Assembly (NCBI RefSeq): GCF_036178845.1
Contig: NZ_CP108070.1
Coordinates: 8,618,001-8,682,000, forward strand
DNA length: 64,000 bases
Direction: 5' to 3'
Source: Streptomyces sp. NBC_00271
GTDB lineage: Bacteria; Actinomycetota; Actinomycetes; Streptomycetales; Streptomycetaceae
Numbering within the stretch: the first letter of the stretch is position 1; each line of letters starts with the position of its first letter. The notes under the pieces are model-generated. The model was not told where the DNA came from, made no database searches, and saw nothing but the letters and a program-made list of their open reading frames with translations. Shown here piece by piece: positions 60,180-64,000 of the stretch. Position numbers and translations under genes: made by a program.

Positions 60180-60689
60180 CTTGTCCACCTTTCCTGGGTG
60201 TATGTCGCCGTCCGGTCGGCGCTGCCATCTCCAGGTTGGCACCGGTGGTCTCCGCCTTGCCATGGCGATCACGACGTCCAACCCACAGATACCGACATGG
60301 GCCCCTGATCACGGTTCCCCGATCGAAGTACCACGGTGAACCGGCACGCACAGGGCGGTCGACAGGGAGGCCTTCGCATCGGAGTCGCCACCGCTGCCGC
60401 CGTCCCGGCATTCGTCACGCATACGCGGTCGCGCGGCTTCTCAACACATGGGCGGAGAAGGTGAGTTGGTCCCCCGGTGTCGCCGGGGGACCGCCCGAGT
60501 CGTGGGCCCGCGTGGTGGGGCTTAGTGTGGATGTTGTACGAGGAGGCGTTGTCATGCCCCTCACCCGAGCGGCGAAAGAGGCCGCGGGCTGGTGACGGCC
60601 AAGGGCGGGGAGGGTGCCGTCACGTTCCTCGCGTCGCGTCGCATGCGATGTCGGGGAACTGCCGACCGCCCCTGACGAAAGGGAATCCC
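60180..60689. other. Gene-poor spacer with hairpin and micro-ORF
   Basis: About 510 bp. A perfect 10-bp hairpin GGTCCCCCGG/CCGGGGGACC lies at 60468-60492 (5-nt loop). A 13-codon ORF beginning MPLTRAAKEAAGW at 60554-60595 has an excellent GAGGAGG 7 nt upstream. It may be a truncated small gene or a regulatory ORF; nothing more can be supported. Confidence 0.4.
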
Positions 60690-61196
60690 GTGCGAACCAA
60701 GAGCAATCGAATACGTCGTGTCTGCGTTGCCGCGTGTGCGGCCCCTCTGCTGGTGCTCACCGGGGCGGCCGCCGCAGGCGCCGCGGCGACGGTCACCGTC
60801 CCCGCCGCCGTGCCGCGCGCCCTGCAGACCTCGCCCGGCGAGGTCCTGCAACTGGTCAACGCCGAACGCGAAAAGGCCAACTGCCCCGCACTCCACGAGA
60901 ACGCGCAGCTGACCCACGCCGCCAAGGTCTTCGCGGACGACGCCGCCAAGAACAACATCACCACGCACACAGGCTCCGACGGCTCCTCGCCGCAACAGCG
61001 CATCAAGGACGCCGGCTACAACGCGGGGCCTTCAGCGGAGAACATGTCCTGGGGTGACACCAGCGCCAAGCAGGTCGTCGACGGCTGGATGGGCAGCGGG
61101 GGCCACAAGGGCAACATCGTCAACTGCTCGTTCAAGGACACCGGCGTTGCCGTCAGCGGAAAGTACACAGTGCAGCTCTTCGCGGCGCCAGGTTGA
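60690..61196 (+). CDS. Secreted CAP-domain (SCP-like) protein
   Basis: This 168-aa protein has a signal peptide (VCVAACAAPLLVLTGAAAAGAAA) and a CAP domain from about residue 50 (EVLQLVNAEREKANCPALHENAQLTHAAKVFADD; ENMSWGDTSAKQVVDGWMGSGGHKGNIVNCSFKDTGVAV). The HxxN-type motif is GGHKGNIVN. Bacterial members are extracellular proteins of unclear activity. The GTG start has AAAGGGA 7 nt upstream. Confidence 0.9.
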   Translation: MRTKSNRIRRVCVAACAAPLLVLTGAAAAGAAATVTVPAAVPRALQTSPGEVLQLVNAEREKANCPALHENAQLTHAAKVFADDAAKNNITTHTGSDGSSPQQRIKDAGYNAGPSAENMSWGDTSAKQVVDGWMGSGGHKGNIVNCSFKDTGVAVSGKYTVQLFAAPG

Positions 61197-61217
61197 TCCC
61201 TCCCTCTGCCGGGCGAC

Positions 61218-62066
61218 TCAGAGCGCCTCGGCCAGCCGGTCCGCGAAGGCGACCGGGTGCTGGAGGACGCCGAGGTGACCCCCGGGGAACTCGACGAAGT
61301 CGCTGCCGCTGAGATCGGCGAGCAACGAGGCCGTGCGATAGGGGAGTTGACCCCGTGAATCGCTTCCGGCACCGAGCGTGAGCCGGGAGGACAGACCCTT
61401 CAGGGCGTCCAGATCCAGGGCATGGGAGGTGAAAGGGCGTAGGACGCGGCCGAGGAAGATGTCCATGGGCGTGTTCTGCGTCTCTCGGGAGTCCGGCATG
61501 TTCTGCTCGCTCCGCGCGCTCTCGCCGCCGTCGGCGGCAGTAGACGCGGGGCGTGGACCGGGCTCCCAACTCCGGCCCTCCAGACCGGCGTTGAGCCTGG
61601 CCGTCGCTGCCGCCACCCCCTCCGTACGGTGGATCTCGTACACCTCTGTGATCATCGTGTGCTGCCGGGCCGCGTCCGGCAGCACTCCGATGCTCGGCGG
61701 CTCGTGCGCGACCACGCGCCGCAGCCGCTCCGGGTACCGGGCCAGCAGGTCGAGGGCGACGATCCCACCGGAGCTGCTCCCGAAGACGCAGGCGGACTCG
61801 CCGTCCGGGAGGAGGGAGTCGAGCAGCTGGTGGGCGCGGTCGCTCCACGCCTCCACCCGCTGGTCCCCGACCGGCCCGTCGAGCGGGCCGCGGGACAGCC
61901 CGAGCGGGTCGTACGTCACCACGGTGAACCGCTCGGAAAGGCGTGCGACGGCGCCGTCCAGCCCCATGGGGTGACCGGCCCCGCCGGGAATGACCAGCAG
62001 CAGGGGCCCGCTGCCCCGCACGTCGTAGTGCCCGTCGTAGCGCTGGTCGTAGTGCCTGTCACGCAT
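61218..62066 (-). CDS. Alpha/beta hydrolase
   Basis: This 282-aa hydrolase has the nucleophile elbow GSSSGG (FGSSSGGIVALDLLARYP), an HG-like oxyanion region (IPGGAGHPMGLDGAVARL) and a C-terminal catalytic His (FPGGHLGVLQHP). It resembles actinobacterial hydrolases of unknown substrate. It overlaps the end of the TetR gene by 8 bp, so the two are co-transcribed. Confidence 0.85.
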   Translation of the reverse strand: MRDRHYDQRYDGHYDVRGSGPLLLVIPGGAGHPMGLDGAVARLSERFTVVTYDPLGLSRGPLDGPVGDQRVEAWSDRAHQLLDSLLPDGESACVFGSSSGGIVALDLLARYPERLRRVVAHEPPSIGVLPDAARQHTMITEVYEIHRTEGVAAATARLNAGLEGRSWEPGPRPASTAADGGESARSEQNMPDSRETQNTPMDIFLGRVLRPFTSHALDLDALKGLSSRLTLGAGSDSRGQLPYRTASLLADLSGSDFVEFPGGHLGVLQHPVAFADRLAEAL

Positions 62067-62652
62067 GATCCTCTTCCTTCCGCTCGCTCCGTGGCCAGTG
62101 CTCCAGGGCCGTGTGCAGGCCGTCGAGGGCCCGCTCCCACGAGGTCTGCACGTCCCTGGCGGCGTGAAAGCCGCCGATCGCCTCCAGAGCGCAGAAACCA
62201 TGGAAGGTGCTGCGCAACAGCCGTACGGCGTCGGTGAGGTCCGGCTCGGACAGGCCGTACGCGTGGAGCATGCCGTAGGTGATCTCGGCGGTACGCCGGA
62301 ACGCGTCGGACGCGGCCCCGACGGCGGGGTCGACCGGGGTGTGCGTGGCGGCGTAGCGGCCGGGGTGAGCGAGCGCGTACGTCCGGTAGGCGCCCGCGAA
62401 GGCGACGAGGGCGTCCTTGCCGGCCCGCCCCGCGACCGCCGTGGCGATCCCGTCGATCATCTCGCCCGCGGCCAGCAGCGCGACCCGCGTCCGCAGATCC
62501 TGCAGGTTCTTGACGTGCGAGTACAGGCTCGCGTCCTTCACCCCGAATCGGCGCGCCAGCGCGGACAGGGTGACGTTCTCGAACCCGACCTCGTCGGCGA
62601 GATCGGCCGCGGCCTCGACGACACGGTCGGCCGTGAGCCCGGCACGGGCCAT
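62059..62652 (-). CDS. TetR-family repressor
   Basis: This 197-aa regulator has the N-terminal HTH (RVVEAAADLADEVGFENVTLSALARRFGVKDASLYSHVKNLQDLRTRVALL) and a TetR_C_33-like ligand domain. GAGGTGG precedes the ATG at 62652. The palindrome CCTAGGA-G-TCCTAGG (62701-62715), 49 bp upstream, is its likely operator and is shared with the divergent gene. Confidence 0.92.
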   Translation of the reverse strand: MARAGLTADRVVEAAADLADEVGFENVTLSALARRFGVKDASLYSHVKNLQDLRTRVALLAAGEMIDGIATAVAGRAGKDALVAFAGAYRTYALAHPGRYAATHTPVDPAVGAASDAFRRTAEITYGMLHAYGLSEPDLTDAVRLLRSTFHGFCALEAIGGFHAARDVQTSWERALDGLHTALEHWPRSERKEEDHA

Positions 62653-62700
62653 GGGGACCACCTCTGGAGCACTGGCTTGGCTGGGTTGCCTTGCTGATTA

Positions 62701-62729
62701 CCTAGGAGTCCTAGGCAGGGACCTAATAT
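62701..62729. promoter_or_regulatory. TetR operator and divergent promoter
   Basis: The 15-bp palindrome CCTAGGAGTCCTAGG is followed by the strong -10 TAATAT (62724-62729, plus strand) for the PLP enzyme gene. The operator lies where the -35 would be, so bound repressor would block it. Confidence 0.65.
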
Positions 62730-62798
62730 ACACAGGCACGTGGGGAGTGAGAGGCTGTAGCGGACTGGGGGACGTGGTGATGCGGGGAGGACGTAGTG

Positions 62799-63893
62799 AT
62801 GCTTGAGCAACTGCCCGAAGGGCTCGTCACGCCCGCGCTGGTCGTGGACGCCGACGTACTGGACCGGAACATCGCCCGCATGGCCGAGGCCGCCAGGACC
62901 GGCGGCTTCGCTCTCCGGCCGCACGCCAAGAGCCACAAGTGCGCGGAGATCGCGGGGCGGCAGCTCCGGGCGGGTGCGCGCGGACTGTCGGTGGCGACCC
63001 TGAGCGAGGCGGAGGCGTTCGCGGCGGCGGGCGTGGACGACCTGTTCATCGCCTATCCGCTCTGGCCGGACGAGAGCAGGGCGCGGCGCCTGCGCCGACT
63101 GGCCGACGTGGTCGCGCTGCGGGTCGGCGTCGACTCGGTGGCGGCGGCGCGGCGGCTGGGGGACGCGGTGCGGGGGAGTGACCGCGCGGTGGAGGTCCTG
63201 GTCGAGGTGGACTGCGGGACGGCACGGACCGGGGTGCCGGCCGCGGACGCGGGCCGGGTGGCCCGCGCCGCGTCGGACGCCGGGCTGAGCGTGCTCGGCG
63301 CGTTCACCTTCCCCGGACACGGGTACGGCCATGACCCCGAGGCCCGGGAGCGGGCAGCCCGCGACGAGGAGCGGGCCCTGTCCGAGGCGGCGGAGGCTCT
63401 GCGCGAACTGGGCCTGGAACCTCGGGTGTTGAGCGGTGGCTCGACTCCGACGGCGGGTCGCTGGCGCCCCGGCCCGGTCGACGAACTCCGTCCCGGTGTC
63501 TACGTCTTCAACGACGCCCAGCAACTGGCCATGGGCTGCTGCGGCGTCGACGACCTGGCCCTCGCGGCCGCCTCGACGGTCATCAGTGTCCCCGCCCCGG
63601 ACCGTTTCGTCCTCGACGCGGGCAGCAAGGTCCTCGGTGCGGACCGCTCCGCGTGGGTGACCGGCCACGGCTATCTCCCGCGGTACCCCGCGGCCACGAT
63701 CACCGCCCTCTGGGAGCACCACGCGGTGGTCCACCTCCCGGAAGGCGTACCCGCCCCCCGCCTCGGCGCGGTACTCGCCGTCGTTCCCAACCACGTCTGC
63801 CAGCCGGTGAACCTCGCGGACGAGCTGGTGATCGCCCGACAGGGCGTGGAACTGGACCGCTGGCGGGTGGCGGCACGCGGCGCCAACACCTGA
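62799..63893 (+). CDS. Type III PLP enzyme, D-threonine aldolase / D-serine dehydratase family
   Basis: This 364-aa enzyme has the alanine-racemase-like barrel with PLP lysine at residue 44 (RPHAKSHK), RGLSVATLSEAEAFAAAG, LVEVDCGTARTGV, and a C-terminal metal site His332/Cys334 (NHVCQP) that defines the DSD1-like group. It should act on beta-hydroxy D-amino acids. GGGGAGGA 7 nt upstream supports ATG 62799 (a GTG at 62796 is also possible). It is divergent from the TetR gene and probably controlled by it. Confidence 0.88.
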   Translation: MLEQLPEGLVTPALVVDADVLDRNIARMAEAARTGGFALRPHAKSHKCAEIAGRQLRAGARGLSVATLSEAEAFAAAGVDDLFIAYPLWPDESRARRLRRLADVVALRVGVDSVAAARRLGDAVRGSDRAVEVLVEVDCGTARTGVPAADAGRVARAASDAGLSVLGAFTFPGHGYGHDPEARERAARDEERALSEAAEALRELGLEPRVLSGGSTPTAGRWRPGPVDELRPGVYVFNDAQQLAMGCCGVDDLALAAASTVISVPAPDRFVLDAGSKVLGADRSAWVTGHGYLPRYPAATITALWEHHAVVHLPEGVPAPRLGAVLAVVPNHVCQPVNLADELVIARQGVELDRWRVAARGANT

Positions 63894-63939
63894 TCGCCGT
63901 GATCGCCATGATTGCCAAATAAATTCTGCAAAAATACTT

Positions 63940-63967
63940 TTGGAAAGTGTCCGGTGCGCTCTAGGCT
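63940..63967 (+). promoter_or_regulatory. Leaderless promoter at right edge
   Basis: TTGGAA (63940-63945) and TAGGCT (63962-63967) are 16 bp apart; the -10 ends 6 nt before the ATG at 63974. The A+T-rich stretch just before (about 63917-63945) stands out in this genome. Confidence 0.6.
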
Positions 63968-63973
63968 CCCGGC

Positions 63974-64000
63974 ATGGTCAGCGACGAGCACAAACGCGTA
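63974..64000 (+). CDS. N-terminus of a gene cut by the right edge
   Basis: Nine codons, MVSDEHKRV, follow the leaderless promoter. I recall similar starts in ArsR-type HTH regulators of Streptomyces, but the fragment is too short to name. Confidence 0.4.

Noticed and set aside
1..64000. Secondary-metabolite gene cluster, prophage, tRNA or rRNA genes
   Set aside because: No PKS/NRPS/terpene core, phage structural or integrase genes, or recognisable RNA genes were seen on either strand.

Overview
The window reads as chromosomal DNA of a Streptomyces or close relative. The evidence is very high G+C with strong third-position bias, many start codons that follow a TANNNT -10 box by only 6-7 nt (leaderless transcripts), a sugar ABC importer lacking its own ATPase, and Tat and lipoprotein signals on most exported enzymes. 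Two elements also fit: a short cysteine leader peptide of a type I remember from Streptomyces, and intergenic repeats typical of the genus. Gene functions are called by family from sequence alone; no search was run.

Layout. 1-4.7 kb: edge of an unknown minus-strand gene, a three-gene carbohydrate ABC importer, and a macrolide-type glycosyltransferase behind a promoter with a palindrome in its spacer. 4.7-14.4 kb: an MMPL exporter on the minus strand, then housekeeping or accessory singletons (DUF1697, NTF2-like, transglutaminase-like, aldo/keto reductase, ketopantoate-reductase-like, TIGR03086-like) and a large secreted beta-helix protein. 14.4-23.9 kb: a sulfur operon on the minus strand. 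It contains leader peptide, sulfite reductase, a 59-aa zinc-ribbon protein, cysH, cysC, cysD, cysN, a possible micro-ORF, a SsuA/B/C-type importer and a sirohydrochlorin chelatase. Together these take up sulfate-derived and organic sulfur and reduce it to sulfide, including the last step of siroheme supply. 24-31 kb: an acetyltransferase, a repeat-rich spacer with 89-bp tandem units, a secreted unknown, a GAF-domain regulator, an AidB-like acyl-CoA dehydrogenase and a YihY/BrkB protein divergent from it. 31-37.5 kb: a NAD-binding protein, two AraC-type regulators, VOC, DUF3592, a lipoprotein, ThuA and a LacI regulator. 37.5-45.2 kb: a fragment of an IS200/IS605-type tnpB, an acyltransferase, a YHYH protein, a carboxylesterase, an exported amidase with an AtzG-like partner, and homocysteine S-methyltransferase.

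45.2-57.1 kb: a deleted phosphotransferase remnant, a leucine-rich-repeat protein, and a cluster for plant cell-wall pectin side chains and backbone. The cluster holds a wall/membrane-anchored repeat protein, a GH43-CBM13 enzyme, a PL4 rhamnogalacturonan lyase, a CE12 rhamnogalacturonan acetylesterase and a DUF2264 protein. Palindromic LacI-type sites lie between the divergent lyase and esterase genes. 57-64 kb: a DinB-like protein, an ICL/PEP-mutase family protein, an HD protein with a GlxA-type regulator, a secreted CAP protein, a TetR regulator with an alpha/beta hydrolase divergent from a type III PLP enzyme, and the first nine codons of a gene that runs off the window.

No rRNA, tRNA, CRISPR array, prophage or intact insertion sequence was seen. 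The most interesting items are the leader peptide with a Shine-Dalgarno-masking hairpin at the sulfite reductase gene, the exported amidase/AtzG-like pair, the pectin cluster with its operators, and the promoter architectures listed under findings.
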